Positions 1 to 9,531 of a stretch of 39,385 bases of DNA are shown here, one piece after another (positions within the stretch are counted from its first letter, which is position 1; each line of letters begins with the position of its first letter). The notes below the pieces were generated by a model. That model had not been told where the DNA came from. It saw only the letters and a list, made by a program, of their open reading frames with translations, and searched no databases. Both the position numbers and the translations under genes were made by a program. This DNA comes from Bacteroides sp. (lineage in GTDB: Bacteria; Bacteroidota; Bacteroidia; Bacteroidales; Muribaculaceae). The stretch spans positions 28,334-67,718 of the forward strand of contig JAAVEO010000008.1 in the NCBI GenBank assembly GCA_014801225.1. Reading direction: 5' to 3'.

Positions 1-5
1 AAAAC

Positions 6-1289
6 ATGAAGAAAAAAGTCCTTAAACAATTTGCTATTTTTAGAATAGCGTCTATTGTCGTTGGAATGGCGGTGCTACTTCTAACCCTCCCTTCGTGTGG
101 AGGGAAAAATACTTCTGCCAAGACGGAATCTCTTGGCACACCCGAGGCCAATAACAAAGAGTTTTATGATACTACTAAAACAGTTGCCGAAAAATTCAAT
201 GTATTCATTGAAAGTTCTGCCAGCATGGATGGTTATGTTAACGGCAACACCGAATTCAAAACATGTCTCCACAGACTTATCGGAGATATCAAAGCTGATG
301 TGTTGGAAAATGATTCCAATATATCCTTAAACTATATCAACTCTAAAATAATTCATATAAAAGAATCCACTAAAACTTTTACAGACGCAATGTCACCCAA
401 ATCTTTCTCTGAGGCCGGAGGAGACAGGGCAAATTCTGATATAATAGATATCATCGAAAATGTCGTCAAAAATACCTCACAGAAAGAAATTTCTATGTTT
501 GTGAGCGATTGCGTCTATTCTCCACAATCCGCTGACGATATTGACAAGGCATTAGACAAACAACAGACCGATATGAAAAACATTCTGAAGAATAAGGTGA
601 AATCCACACCTAATTTCGGAGTACTTATATATAGGTTTGTTTCAAATTTTGATGGAATTTATTATACAAAAACTAATACCCATATAAATATTAATAATAA
701 CCAAAGGCCCTACTTTGTATGGTTCTTTGGCGAAAAAAGCATTCTTGCAAAAGTATCTGAAAGCATTTCCCACGTTGTTACAGAAAACAAAGCTCAGTCA
801 GTGATAGGAATTTCCGGGTATCCTTATATTCCCTATAAAACCTTGAACAGTGCCCCTTATCATTTCACATCTGCAAAGACAAACGAGAAGGGTGAATACA
901 TATTTAGTTTTGTCGCTGATATGAATTGCCTTCCTTTAGGCAAGGAATATATTGAAAATATTAACAACTATCAATGTGGCAAAACGAACTACTACATAAA
1001 GAAGATTGAAAAGTATTCGAACGAGCCATATAATTATAAATATACTGTATGCGTAAAAGGCCCCAAGAATGATTTTCTTCGCCAAACAACGGTTGAGATA
1101 TCCTTAAAATCAATGCTGTCAGAAATTCCCGATTGGATAAAAAAATATGACGATCCATCAGGAGAAGACTATAATTACGGATATAACCCTAAAAAGCTGA
1201 GAACCTTTGGGCTCAATAGCCTTATAGAAGGAGTTAAAGATTTTTATAACTCTTCTGATTACGTAACTTTCCAGATAAAAATTAATTGA
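6..1289 (+). CDS. vWA-like lipoprotein, first gene of the cytoskeletal/stator operon
   Basis: The 427-residue protein starts with a hydrophobic signal (about 12-30) ending in LPSC, so Cys31 is a probable lipidation site and the protein should sit on the periplasmic face of a membrane. Residues 65-180 look like a von Willebrand A domain. FIESSASMDGY (67-77) matches the DxSxS metal-binding (MIDAS) strand with Glu in place of the first Asp. GGDRANSD (138-145) could supply the middle ligand, and FVSDC (165-169) the last Asp. The C-terminal 200 residues are not recognised. The next gene begins 7 nt downstream, so the two are cotranscribed; no promoter is visible because the window begins five bases before the start. 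vWA assignment is by motif only and moderately sure; the function in the operon is unknown. Confidence 0.7.
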   Translation: MKKKVLKQFAIFRIASIVVGMAVLLLTLPSCGGKNTSAKTESLGTPEANNKEFYDTTKTVAEKFNVFIESSASMDGYVNGNTEFKTCLHRLIGDIKADVLENDSNISLNYINSKIIHIKESTKTFTDAMSPKSFSEAGGDRANSDIIDIIENVVKNTSQKEISMFVSDCVYSPQSADDIDKALDKQQTDMKNILKNKVKSTPNFGVLIYRFVSNFDGIYYTKTNTHININNNQRPYFVWFFGEKSILAKVSESISHVVTENKAQSVIGISGYPYIPYKTLNSAPYHFTSAKTNEKGEYIFSFVADMNCLPLGKEYIENINNYQCGKTNYYIKKIEKYSNEPYNYKYTVCVKGPKNDFLRQTTVEISLKSMLSEIPDWIKKYDDPSGEDYNYGYNPKKLRTFGLNSLIEGVKDFYNSSDYVTFQIKIN

Positions 1290-1296
1290 CATACAC

Positions 1297-1785
1297 ATGA
1301 ATCAGTTTTTCACTTCCATTTACAGCTGGTTTTGCGATAGATCATTAGCTGTTTTCAAGATGATGGGCTCGATAATCGACGAAGATACCGGAGACCTTAT
1401 CCTATCAAGTTCGTTTACAACGATTGGCCTCGTCGCCGCTGTTATTTCATTTTTAGTGACGTTTGCCTTTTATATCTGGCCTATAAATCATCCTCGTTTC
1501 AAAGCATGGTGGGCATGGATCATAATGCTGACAGGCAACTTCTTAATCAATTTTGGTCTTGGATTTGCTTTTGTCCATCATCGAATCGGAGATATTCAGA
1601 ATAGCGAAGAAGCTATGGAGCTGTTTGATGAGTTTAATCACGATGAAGTGCTTTCCCTTCCTACCTCTCAATGGATAGATTTCGCATTTGCCAATGGATG
1701 TATCAGCATTCTCTTCTTCATATTCTTTAGTCTTATCCTTACATGGATGAGTTCTACATGCAAATATTCACCCTTTAGAAGCTAA
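1297..1785 (+). CDS. small three-helix membrane protein
   Basis: This 162-residue protein has three strongly hydrophobic stretches at about 40-62, 70-95 and 130-155, separated by short polar loops. An acidic loop (about 100-125, with NSEEAMELFDEFNHDE) lies between the second and third. I do not recognise the family. It lies 7 nt after the vWA-like lipoprotein gene and 8 nt before the tubulin-like gene, so it is very probably made from the same message. A plausible but unproven job is to hold the cytoplasmic NTPases at the membrane. Confidence 0.7.
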   Translation: MNQFFTSIYSWFCDRSLAVFKMMGSIIDEDTGDLILSSSFTTIGLVAAVISFLVTFAFYIWPINHPRFKAWWAWIIMLTGNFLINFGLGFAFVHHRIGDIQNSEEAMELFDEFNHDEVLSLPTSQWIDFAFANGCISILFFIFFSLILTWMSSTCKYSPFRS

Positions 1786-1793
1786 GGATAATC

Positions 1794-3221
1794 ATGAGTA
1801 AAATATTTGTTTTTGGCATTGGAGGCACCGGATCCAGGGTGCTCAAGGCCTTGACCATGCTCCTTGCCGCAGGTGTCAAAACAAAGGCATCTGAAATAGT
1901 GCCTATTATTATAGATCCGGATAGTGCATGTGGAGATAAGACAGACACTGTTGCTATCATGAATCAATACTCTACTCTCTTCGATTCTTTGAGCCATCAA
2001 GAAGGAGAGAATCTATTGGATTCATTCTCTACAAAGTTAAGCAAACTGGATTTCACATCGGAGTATGTAATGCCAATGGGCGATAACACAAATACTCAAT
2101 TCCAGAGCTATATGCACTTCGCTTCTTTATCCCAAGAGAATCAGGCATTAGTAAATATGCTTTTTTCAAAGGATAATCAGAACGCCGACATGTCAATCGG
2201 CTTTACAGGCAATCCCAATATCGGGAGCGTAGTTCTCAATCAATTCTCCAAATCGACCGATTTTCTGACATTCGCATCTAATTTTGCACCGGGAGATAAG
2301 ATTTTCATAATAAGCTCTATTTTTGGAGGGACCGGCGCAAGTGGATTTCCGCTACTGCTGAAAAATTTGCGATTTATTGATCCGACACTTAATATACCTA
2401 ACGCGGCAGCCATCGCAGCTTCAGAAATTGGAGCGATTACAATTCTTCCATATTTCAACGTAAAATCCGAAGATAACGCGAAGATAGATTCAGACTCTTT
2501 TGTATCCAAGACTAAATCGGCCCTCTCTTATTATGAACGAAACCTCAACGGGCTGAATGTACTTTATTACATTGGGGATTCACAGAGAGGAGTGCAGGAA
2601 TATGGAGATGGTGGCATTCAACAACGCAATGAGGCTAATTTCGTAGAATTAGCCTCAGCATTAGCCATAGTTGATTTTGCCAATAATTCTTACACTATGC
2701 CTTCAACTGTATATAAAGAATTTGGTATCAACAAAGATGTTGCAGACATTACATTTCCTGATCTTGGCTCCACTACATATAATCAAATTGCCAAACCTTT
2801 GACGGAGTTCACTTTATTTAGCAAATACTTGAAAGAGAGACTACACTCTTCTACGTCTCAGGTATGGTTAGAAAACTACGTTAACTCCGTGGTTGGCGGC
2901 CAGTTCTATGGGATTCTCTCTCAATTTACTACAGCTTTCCTTAACTGGGAACAGGCAATGGAAAGCAAAAGTCATGCACGCCGTTTTTCCCCGTTTGTTT
3001 TGGAAGCGCGCCCAAAAGACGTATTCGGATTGGCAAAAGGAATCCCGGTGACTTCCGCGTTTGGAGTGTCAGCTAGTAACTGGGATCTCTACAACCACTA
3101 CCTCAACAAGAAAGATTGTGCATCAAGCGCCAATCAAATAGGAAAGACAGAAGAGGGTAAATTCCTCTCACATTTACTTTTAGGCACTAAAAAAGTAGTA
3201 TCTAAAAAATTTAAATTCTAA
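1794..3221 (+). CDS. tubulin/FtsZ-superfamily protein (Tubulin_2-like)
   Basis: 475 residues. The N-terminus FGIGGTGSRVLKAL (6-19) is the glycine-rich T1 nucleotide loop of the tubulin/FtsZ fold. IIIDPDSA (about 38-45) fits the next strand, and GGTGASG (about 178-185) is the tubulin signature (T4) loop that binds the GTP phosphates. Both loops are intact, so the protein should bind a nucleotide, unlike the FtsZ paralogue at 20969. It is much longer than the FtsZ core and is not the cell-division FtsZ. FtsZ-like families of this type have been linked by gene context to membrane remodelling (established family knowledge). The stop codon shares its last base with the next start (TAATG), which suggests coupled translation with the actin-like ATPase. 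Confidence 0.85.
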   Translation: MSKIFVFGIGGTGSRVLKALTMLLAAGVKTKASEIVPIIIDPDSACGDKTDTVAIMNQYSTLFDSLSHQEGENLLDSFSTKLSKLDFTSEYVMPMGDNTNTQFQSYMHFASLSQENQALVNMLFSKDNQNADMSIGFTGNPNIGSVVLNQFSKSTDFLTFASNFAPGDKIFIISSIFGGTGASGFPLLLKNLRFIDPTLNIPNAAAIAASEIGAITILPYFNVKSEDNAKIDSDSFVSKTKSALSYYERNLNGLNVLYYIGDSQRGVQEYGDGGIQQRNEANFVELASALAIVDFANNSYTMPSTVYKEFGINKDVADITFPDLGSTTYNQIAKPLTEFTLFSKYLKERLHSSTSQVWLENYVNSVVGGQFYGILSQFTTAFLNWEQAMESKSHARRFSPFVLEARPKDVFGLAKGIPVTSAFGVSASNWDLYNHYLNKKDCASSANQIGKTEEGKFLSHLLLGTKKVVSKKFKF

Positions 3222-6200
3222 TGGCAAAAGTATTAAGACTCCATACAATGGGAGTTGATACTATTGAAGGCTGGGGCAATTCCAATCAATATAATTCCCC
3301 AATTATCAATAGCATCGAAGATCCTGCCGGGGCAAAAGCCTCTCGTGAAATTACGTCAATACCGAGCCCGTTCGCCAGAATGGATTTGGTAAAAGAGGCT
3401 TTTGCCTTTGTCAATAGGGAGGGTATAGATGGGAATACCATTCACCATAAGATGGTTTCTCACGCATTGGACGTAGCACAGATTTTCTTTAATTTTAATA
3501 ATTATAAGGAAGCCGGTCTGATAGACATTATCAAGTGGGATATCAATGAGATTACAGCATTGCGCAATAGTAGTGATTCTCAGCATAAACTACTTGGACA
3601 GACGCTTGACTTATTTAAACAGTCAGATTCCCGGCAGTTTAATTTCAATGCTCTGCAAGGGCTCTATATGCTTCACTATATAGGCCCCGGTGCTCCAGAC
3701 CCAATGACTATTATTGGATCCACCTCTCCGGCAAGTCTGTTCTATACTTCTGCCAATAATTTTGATTTCCTTAACGGAAAAATCATTTTTGGCAATCATC
3801 AGGCTCTCGGAAAAGACAATTTTCTTTCGCTTAAAGGTCGTGCGGATGATTTTATTGTCTGGGTCTATGCTTTAAAAGCGGCTCTATCGAACTTCGCCAG
3901 TCTTTTCCCTGAAGTAGATACGTATCTGAATAAGAACTATACTCATTTAAACCATTCTCTGCAACAGAGAATAATGGCATTAAATGCAAGTTCTCTTTCT
4001 ACTGACTATATTCCTTTGGAACTTATGCCCGGCGTTCCTGTAGAAATACTGGGAACACAGTTGGGCATAAATCCACCGGTAAACATAGGTGCGAATAGTG
4101 ATTTTTCCATTCGTCCTACAAAACAAATAGCTGGTGTCCTTCCATTAGTCCTCCCTAATGAAAAGTTTGCACGTCCTTGGATTTACACCACTGCTCCTTG
4201 GAAACAGGAGATAGAGGTGCCTTTATATCCGGGTAATATTGATCAGCGTACTCTTCCATCCGATGGAACAAAGTATCCATATCTCACCATGACAGACTTC
4301 TTGGAAGATACCCTGATTCAAACTGACAGCCTTCCTATTTCAGAAGATTTCTTTAATGGTAATCTAAAAGACTCTACAGGAGAGGAGCATTCTTTTCTTC
4401 TGCCTATTAAACGTAAATATTTTGAATATTTTACGACAGAGGATCTGAAACAGGCAATCTCCATTTCATGCGAGAATGCCCCGGGAGGAGGCTTGGCAGT
4501 AAGAGTTTCCCTTAATATTCCTGTAAATAAGGGTGTGATTCCCTTTGAGAGGACCTACATCACTGATGGCTCCATGCTGATACCGAAAAATGGAACTATC
4601 AAAACACAGAACTTCACTCTCTTCCTATTCCCTAAGACAAAGTTTTCCCATGGAGCTACCCCTGATTATGTGGTAGGCGTAATGTCCAAGGATGATACTT
4701 GGAAGCCTATGGTGGAATGCATCTCTAATGACGGGGATGTTCTAACCCCTGTTCTCGGACCATCCGATCGCAATATGGATGCAATAGGCAACCGTGTGAA
4801 TTCTATTGCTCCGATGATGCCAATGTCGTCCTTTAATGAAAACTTTGATTACATCGTATTGAGCAATGGGAATACAAAAAGCGTAGCCTTACCGATTTGG
4901 TCAGGCATGGCAGGAGGTTCTATTTTTGAGTTTGCCGTTGACTTCGGCACATCGAATACCCATATCGAGTATAAAGTGCAGGGCTCCAATACCTCGAAAC
5001 CTTTAGATATAACAGCAGAAGCCCGTCAGTTGGGTACTTTTAATGAGGATGCTCTTGTTGACCCAACGTATGCCATTGCAATGAAAACCAATTCAATTCC
5101 GGTTACGATGGGCGGGAAAAATGAAGTGCACTTTCCCATGCGTACGTTGCTATCCTACAAGAAAGCAACTAATTGGGCCACTCCAACTGCACCCTACATC
5201 ACAGGCAACCTGCCTTTCTTCTATGGTACTGTGGCACCTGCCACATATAATGAGATAAAATCCGATTTAAAATGGTCGAATGATTCTCATATCACCGCTA
5301 TGGTTGAATGTTATCTTGGAAGCCTTATGCATCTTATGCGTAATAAGGTGGTGATGGAAGGTGGCAACTTGGCACAGACAAAAATACGTTGGTTTTACCC
5401 CACCAGTATGCCGGCATCCACTGTGGCTAATATATCTAATATATGGGCTCGTTTATATCAACGACATATAGGATCAAACCTGGAGTATCTTGAATCCATG
5501 CCGGAGTCAATTGCTCCCTATAAGTATTATCAAAATACTTTCGGAGCAGGTGTGGATGTGCTGACCGTAGATATTGGCGGAGGCACTTCAGACGCTTTCA
5601 TTGTAGATTCCAAAGGACAGCCGGCATATATCACTTCTTTCCGATTTGCAGCCAATTCCTTACTGGGAGATGGCTTTGTAGCCAACGGGCTGGCAAATAA
5701 CGGATTTGTGACGAAATATCGTCCGATATTCAATGAAATTCTCCAAGCCAATAATTTAGGAAATCTCTCGGCTATCCTTGAAGATATTGCGGATTCGGGC
5801 GTTTCAGCAGATTATATTTCCCTCCTTTTTGGACTAAAGGGCAATACAGACGTTATCAATGCGAAATGTAGCGACAAGGTAGACTTTATGCAGATGCTTC
5901 AGACTTCTGAAGGAGCCAAGACACTGGTACTGGTATTCTATTCTGCAATCATCTACCATTTGGCAACCTTCATCAAAGCAAAACGAAACGCCGGAGCAGA
6001 TATTCAAGAACCTGCGGTACTCGCATTTAGCGGTAATGGCTCAAAACTCCTTCAAGTATTAGGAGTGAATACAGCTGTAGGCAAAGATATGCTCTGCTCA
6101 TATACCAAAGCTATCTTTGAAAAGGTGAATGGCCGAGCGTATGCACACGTCAATTTCAACATTGTCATAGATCCGGAAAAGCCGAAAGAATCTACATGCA

Positions 6201-6595
6201 AAGGAGGCCTGCTGATCGACTCAATTCCTCCGCTGTCAAAAGTTCAGGAAATGACTGACACTCTGCTTGGTACAAGTGACAAAGAATTTATATCTGAAAA
6301 GAAATATAATGATCTTTCAGAGGAAGACTGGGCCGGCCTGCAACACTCAGTTGAGGACTTCACCAATATTTTCTTTGAGCTTGCGAAAGAACAGAAGATT
6401 CAAGCTAACTTCGGAACTGTAAGTAATAACGTATTAGAGGCACATCGAAAGCTTTTCGCTTCTGATGTTAAATTGCGCACCAGCAATGCCCTCACATTCA
6501 TGCATCTTCTAAATTCACCGAATCAGATTGAAGATACACTGTTCTTCTATCCGATAACCGAGATGTTAAACCTTCTAGCTCGCAAACTTCTATGA
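3221..6595 (+). CDS. very large SrfB-like actin-fold ATPase
   Basis: 1124 residues, the largest gene here. The C-terminal half carries the three nucleotide motifs of the actin/Hsp70 fold in the right order: FAVDFGTSNT (phosphate 1, about 569-579), VDIGGGTSD (phosphate 2, about 782-791) and FSGNGSKL (adenosine motif, about 934-941). The first 560 residues form an unrecognised region containing ITSIPSPFARMDLV near 45-58, a stretch I recall from similar large Bacteroidetes proteins. The layout resembles the SrfB family, whose function is poorly known. The start overlaps the tubulin-like stop and its own stop overlaps the next start (ATGA), so a tubulin-like and an actin-like protein are made in tight coupling. 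No signal peptide is seen, so it is probably cytoplasmic. Actin fold: sure; SrfB affinity: moderate. Confidence 0.82.
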   Translation: MAKVLRLHTMGVDTIEGWGNSNQYNSPIINSIEDPAGAKASREITSIPSPFARMDLVKEAFAFVNREGIDGNTIHHKMVSHALDVAQIFFNFNNYKEAGLIDIIKWDINEITALRNSSDSQHKLLGQTLDLFKQSDSRQFNFNALQGLYMLHYIGPGAPDPMTIIGSTSPASLFYTSANNFDFLNGKIIFGNHQALGKDNFLSLKGRADDFIVWVYALKAALSNFASLFPEVDTYLNKNYTHLNHSLQQRIMALNASSLSTDYIPLELMPGVPVEILGTQLGINPPVNIGANSDFSIRPTKQIAGVLPLVLPNEKFARPWIYTTAPWKQEIEVPLYPGNIDQRTLPSDGTKYPYLTMTDFLEDTLIQTDSLPISEDFFNGNLKDSTGEEHSFLLPIKRKYFEYFTTEDLKQAISISCENAPGGGLAVRVSLNIPVNKGVIPFERTYITDGSMLIPKNGTIKTQNFTLFLFPKTKFSHGATPDYVVGVMSKDDTWKPMVECISNDGDVLTPVLGPSDRNMDAIGNRVNSIAPMMPMSSFNENFDYIVLSNGNTKSVALPIWSGMAGGSIFEFAVDFGTSNTHIEYKVQGSNTSKPLDITAEARQLGTFNEDALVDPTYAIAMKTNSIPVTMGGKNEVHFPMRTLLSYKKATNWATPTAPYITGNLPFFYGTVAPATYNEIKSDLKWSNDSHITAMVECYLGSLMHLMRNKVVMEGGNLAQTKIRWFYPTSMPASTVANISNIWARLYQRHIGSNLEYLESMPESIAPYKYYQNTFGAGVDVLTVDIGGGTSDAFIVDSKGQPAYITSFRFAANSLLGDGFVANGLANNGFVTKYRPIFNEILQANNLGNLSAILEDIADSGVSADYISLLFGLKGNTDVINAKCSDKVDFMQMLQTSEGAKTLVLVFYSAIIYHLATFIKAKRNAGADIQEPAVLAFSGNGSKLLQVLGVNTAVGKDMLCSYTKAIFEKVNGRAYAHVNFNIVIDPEKPKESTCKGGLLIDSIPPLSKVQEMTDTLLGTSDKEFISEKKYNDLSEEDWAGLQHSVEDFTNIFFELAKEQKIQANFGTVSNNVLEAHRKLFASDVKLRTSNALTFMHLLNSPNQIEDTLFFYPITEMLNLLARKLL

Positions 6596-7218
6596 GAAAG
6601 CTAATATATATCCTTGTAATGCTCGTGTCTGTCCTCCCTATGTGGGGACAGGCTAATGACGCATTTACATATAAATTTCTGAGGAATAATTCCAGCATGG
6701 CGGAAATAACACAGATGACAAATCAGTGTCAGCAATTTACCTCTGAAGTTATTTCTTCAGCTGTAACGAAGAATGCAATAACCTCCCAGGAACAGTCTGA
6801 GATCGAAAATCTATTGAACGGGACCTTCTCCTCTTTACAAGATCTTCTTAAGAAGATGGAGAGCATCGAAGAAAATGACTATAAAAATAACATTAAGGAT
6901 GAAATTATAAAGTTTCTTAATGGATATCAAACTGCTATCCTTAATACAGGGCACACAAAAATAATAGTAACTTCTAAGAATTTCCTTGTTGTCACTAATA
7001 ACGCTAAAGGAAGAATTGATAAATTCCTAAAAGAAATTGACCAACAGGCCAAAGTGACTGCTGGAGGTGATGGTGAAGACGGCGGGGAGAATCCAGAAGG
7101 CCCTGAAACCCCATCCCATGAATCTCCTACACAAGACCAAAAAGATTCGCATGATATATGGACTTTGATATCTTTAATTCGCGTCTATATACTTTCGTGT
7201 ACCAATGGTTCTGTATAA
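6592..7218 (+). CDS. exported coiled-coil protein, C-terminus possibly altered by insertion
   Basis: 208 residues. A clear signal peptide (about 1-20, ending MWGQA) sends it to the periplasm. Residues 30-155 are helical and rich in charged and Gln/Asn residues. A linker follows that is rich in Gly, Glu, Asp and Pro (about 160-185), then a short hydrophobic end (DIWTLISLIRVYIL). The start overlaps the actin-like gene by four bases (ATGA). The next 2.3 kb are an inserted segment, and the last 15-20 codons after the low-complexity linker may be read-through into inserted DNA, so the native C-terminus may be lost. The family is not recognised. Confidence 0.65.
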   Translation: MRKLIYILVMLVSVLPMWGQANDAFTYKFLRNNSSMAEITQMTNQCQQFTSEVISSAVTKNAITSQEQSEIENLLNGTFSSLQDLLKKMESIEENDYKNNIKDEIIKFLNGYQTAILNTGHTKIIVTSKNFLVVTNNAKGRIDKFLKEIDQQAKVTAGGDGEDGGENPEGPETPSHESPTQDQKDSHDIWTLISLIRVYILSCTNGSV

Positions 7219-7295
7219 TGGCGGTTTGGTCTATATGTTATTTTTAGGTCAATAATGAATTTGTTATGATGGCATCTTTGGTACAATGGACAAAT

Positions 7296-7772
7296 TTATT
7301 CGCCAAATATGTATGTATATCCTTCTTTATCATGGATTTGTATAAAGTTTGCCTCACCAACATGAGAATATACAAACACATCGTTATTAGCACGAAATAT
7401 TGGAGATTTTCCGCTTGGTGACGTGGTACCACCACCTCCTATAAAATTAAAGTGTAAAACAAATTGTTTTTCATCTGGCACATGAACCGCCAAAAGCTTT
7501 TTATAAGGATATAGATATTCCTTTACTAAGTATTGTATCAGCTTATTTGATTTAGAGATATCATAAGGTTGTATGCTATAAGCATTTTTATCTATATATT
7601 TTAATAAGCCTTCATTCATCTCCGGTTTCGGGTTTACCTTGAATTGGTCTGCAATTTCATTAGTAAACATATTATTATTATTCATTTGCTCACAATCAAG
7701 GGATTCCTTAATCTGCATTCCTAACTTATGCTCTAAGGAATTTGCTTCGAGCGCTTCTTGTAGTGTATTCAT
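7296..7772 (-). CDS. hypothetical protein, orphan in the inserted segment
   Basis: 158 residues on the strand opposite its neighbours, so it does not belong to the operon. The N-terminal half is helical with a run of Asn residues. The C-terminal part has short hydrophobic strands, a GGGGTTSPSG turn (about 115-124) and FVYSHVGEANFIQIHD, suggesting a small beta-rich domain. There is no signal peptide or membrane segment, and I do not recognise the family. It probably arrived with the insertion. Confidence 0.5.
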   Translation of the reverse strand: MNTLQEALEANSLEHKLGMQIKESLDCEQMNNNNMFTNEIADQFKVNPKPEMNEGLLKYIDKNAYSIQPYDISKSNKLIQYLVKEYLYPYKKLLAVHVPDEKQFVLHFNFIGGGGTTSPSGKSPIFRANNDVFVYSHVGEANFIQIHDKEGYTYIFGE

Positions 7773-7911
7773 AATCTCTGTTTTTATTAGTTGTTGATAT
7801 ATTTATTCCAAAGAAAAATTTTATCAAAGCATAAATTTCTTTTCTCAAAATTTAACAAACGCGTGTTTGGGCGGTACAATTACTCTGTAATAAAATTTAA
7901 GAACAAAGTAA

Positions 7912-8907
7912 ATGACTCCATTCCGCTCAATCATAGAAATGATAGATACACTCCATACCGAAGAGGATTGCCGAGAGTATCTTGAAACTCTGCTTTGGGG
8001 AGATGCGCCCGTATGTCCTCATTGCGGTACGGTGGATAAGGCGCATTGGAAACTGACCTCATTCGGTCGGTTCAAAGGGCAATACAAATGCCGTCATTGC
8101 AGGGCTCGTTTTAATGTACGATACGGCACCATGTTTGAGGGTACGCACATTCCGCTCAAAAAGTGGTTCTATGCTATATACCTCTTTATATCTCACAAGA
8201 AAGGTATAAGTTCTGCCCAGCTTGCACGCGATATTCATGTTACCCAAAAGACATCATGGTTTATGCTCGGTCGTATCCGCGAAAATCTACGTGATGATGA
8301 CGCAAAATTTGATGATGACACGCAAGTAGACGAAACCTATGTAGGAGGTAAAACTAAACGTAATCGTGGCGGACAAGGACGTTCACTAAAGCAGAAAACT
8401 CCCGTTTTCGGTATGGTCTCAAAGGGCAAAGTATATGCAAAAGTCGTACCTAATGCCAAAAAGAAAACACTACAGGATATAATCGATGACCTTGTAAAGA
8501 TAGGAGCACGAATTATATCAGACTGTTGGAAAGGGTATAATGATGTACAGAAAAACTATCTGCACGAAACTGTTGCTCACCATTTAGGTCAGTATGTGAA
8601 TGAACGTGGCTTCCACACCAACACAATAGAGGGATTTTGGAGCATACTCAAAAGAGGTATTGTCGGAATTTACCACCTCGTGACTGCAAAACACTTACCC
8701 AAGTATTGCAAAGAATTTGTCTATCGCTACAATACAAGAGGACTCACCGACGGCGAACGCTTTATTGATTGCCTATGTAATCCAAGCCAAAGACTGAGAT
8801 ATTATGAAATCTGCATGAAGCCTGAATTTGTAGAGCAACTGATGTATTGCCAAGAGGACATAAGATTTCGTAAAGAGTGTATGAGTATTGGGTTGAGATA
8901 TATTTAA
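7912..8907 (+). CDS. IS1595 (ISXO2-like) family transposase
   Basis: 331 residues, the usual length for this family. An N-terminal zinc-ribbon has two CxxC pairs (VCPHCG, about 34-39, and KCRHCR, about 59-64) and is followed by a helical DNA-binding region. The DDE-type core is visible: VDETYVGGK (first Asp, about 141), SDCWKGYN (second Asp, about 203) and HTNTIEGFWSILKRGI (about 235-250), the Asn/Glu motif typical of ISXO2-like enzymes. All motifs are present, so the enzyme may be active. The ATG at 7912 is followed after eight codons by MIDTLHTEEDC, which resembles the usual family start, so an ATG at 7939 is an alternative. Confidence 0.9.
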   Translation: MTPFRSIIEMIDTLHTEEDCREYLETLLWGDAPVCPHCGTVDKAHWKLTSFGRFKGQYKCRHCRARFNVRYGTMFEGTHIPLKKWFYAIYLFISHKKGISSAQLARDIHVTQKTSWFMLGRIRENLRDDDAKFDDDTQVDETYVGGKTKRNRGGQGRSLKQKTPVFGMVSKGKVYAKVVPNAKKKTLQDIIDDLVKIGARIISDCWKGYNDVQKNYLHETVAHHLGQYVNERGFHTNTIEGFWSILKRGIVGIYHLVTAKHLPKYCKEFVYRYNTRGLTDGERFIDCLCNPSQRLRYYEICMKPEFVEQLMYCQEDIRFRKECMSIGLRYI

Positions 8908-8972
8908 TGGGAAACGTTATTTCCGATATTATTACTAAATTTGCTTATTGATAAATATTACAACAAACTAAT

Positions 8973-9137
8973 ATGGAAAAGAATACCGAAAAACTCCAAG
9001 AAATGAACGAAGCTCGGAACCCTCAACGAACTTTTGAACAGGCATGTAGGGGTCTCAAGACCCACACACTTGATGCATTTGGTAATGAATGCATAAGAAG
9101 ATTAGAAAAACGACTTACTGAAAATGGTAATCATTGA
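8973..9137 (+). CDS. small hypothetical protein, first of an overlapping pair
   Basis: 54 residues, highly charged and helical (begins MEKNTEKLQEMNEARN). A -7-like TAAATTTG lies at 8936-8943, about 30 nt upstream, although no TTG is seen at the right distance. Its last 14 nt overlap the next gene in another frame, as in many antitoxin-toxin pairs. The family is not recognised, and the pairing with the next gene is an inference from layout only. Confidence 0.5.
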   Translation: MEKNTEKLQEMNEARNPQRTFEQACRGLKTHTLDAFGNECIRRLEKRLTENGNH

Positions 9138-9531
9138 AGATCAAATATGGAATAAAATAGATGAGTACATAACTCACATAATTGGTGAGGGTTACTGTAC
9201 TCCTATTCGTGCTAAAGAAAAACTACAAACTTTGCTTTTACATCTACATAAATTAGATAAAGGTATATGCACTGATACACCATCTACTCATCGTTCATTT
9301 GGCAAGAAAGAAGGTTATTTATATGGCTTCTTTAAAGACAAGAAATCTAAAGCCCAATGGAATTATCTTTATGAACGCTTTGATGAGGACGGAAAAATAA
9401 ATGTCATTGTGCATGACCTATGTTGTGGTGGTTTAAAAGACTCTATGCAATTCATTTCTTTACATAATATGTTAACAGAAAAATGTGGAGAAGAATATTT
9501 AAGAGATTTACTTATATGTGCATTGGAATAG
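9124..9531 (+). CDS. hypothetical protein, second of an overlapping pair
   Basis: 135 residues, mixed helical and beta, no signal peptide. It contains SKAQWNYLYERFDEDGKINVI followed by VHDLCCGG, which looks like the central sheet of a compact globular domain. It begins inside the preceding 54-residue gene (14-nt overlap), so the two should be translated together. A small charged protein overlapping a larger basic/aromatic one is the layout of type II toxin-antitoxin modules, but no catalytic residues can be assigned. The pair lies directly after the transposase and is probably cargo of the insertion. Confidence 0.55.
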   Translation: MVIIEDQIWNKIDEYITHIIGEGYCTPIRAKEKLQTLLLHLHKLDKGICTDTPSTHRSFGKKEGYLYGFFKDKKSKAQWNYLYERFDEDGKINVIVHDLCCGGLKDSMQFISLHNMLTEKCGEEYLRDLLICALE

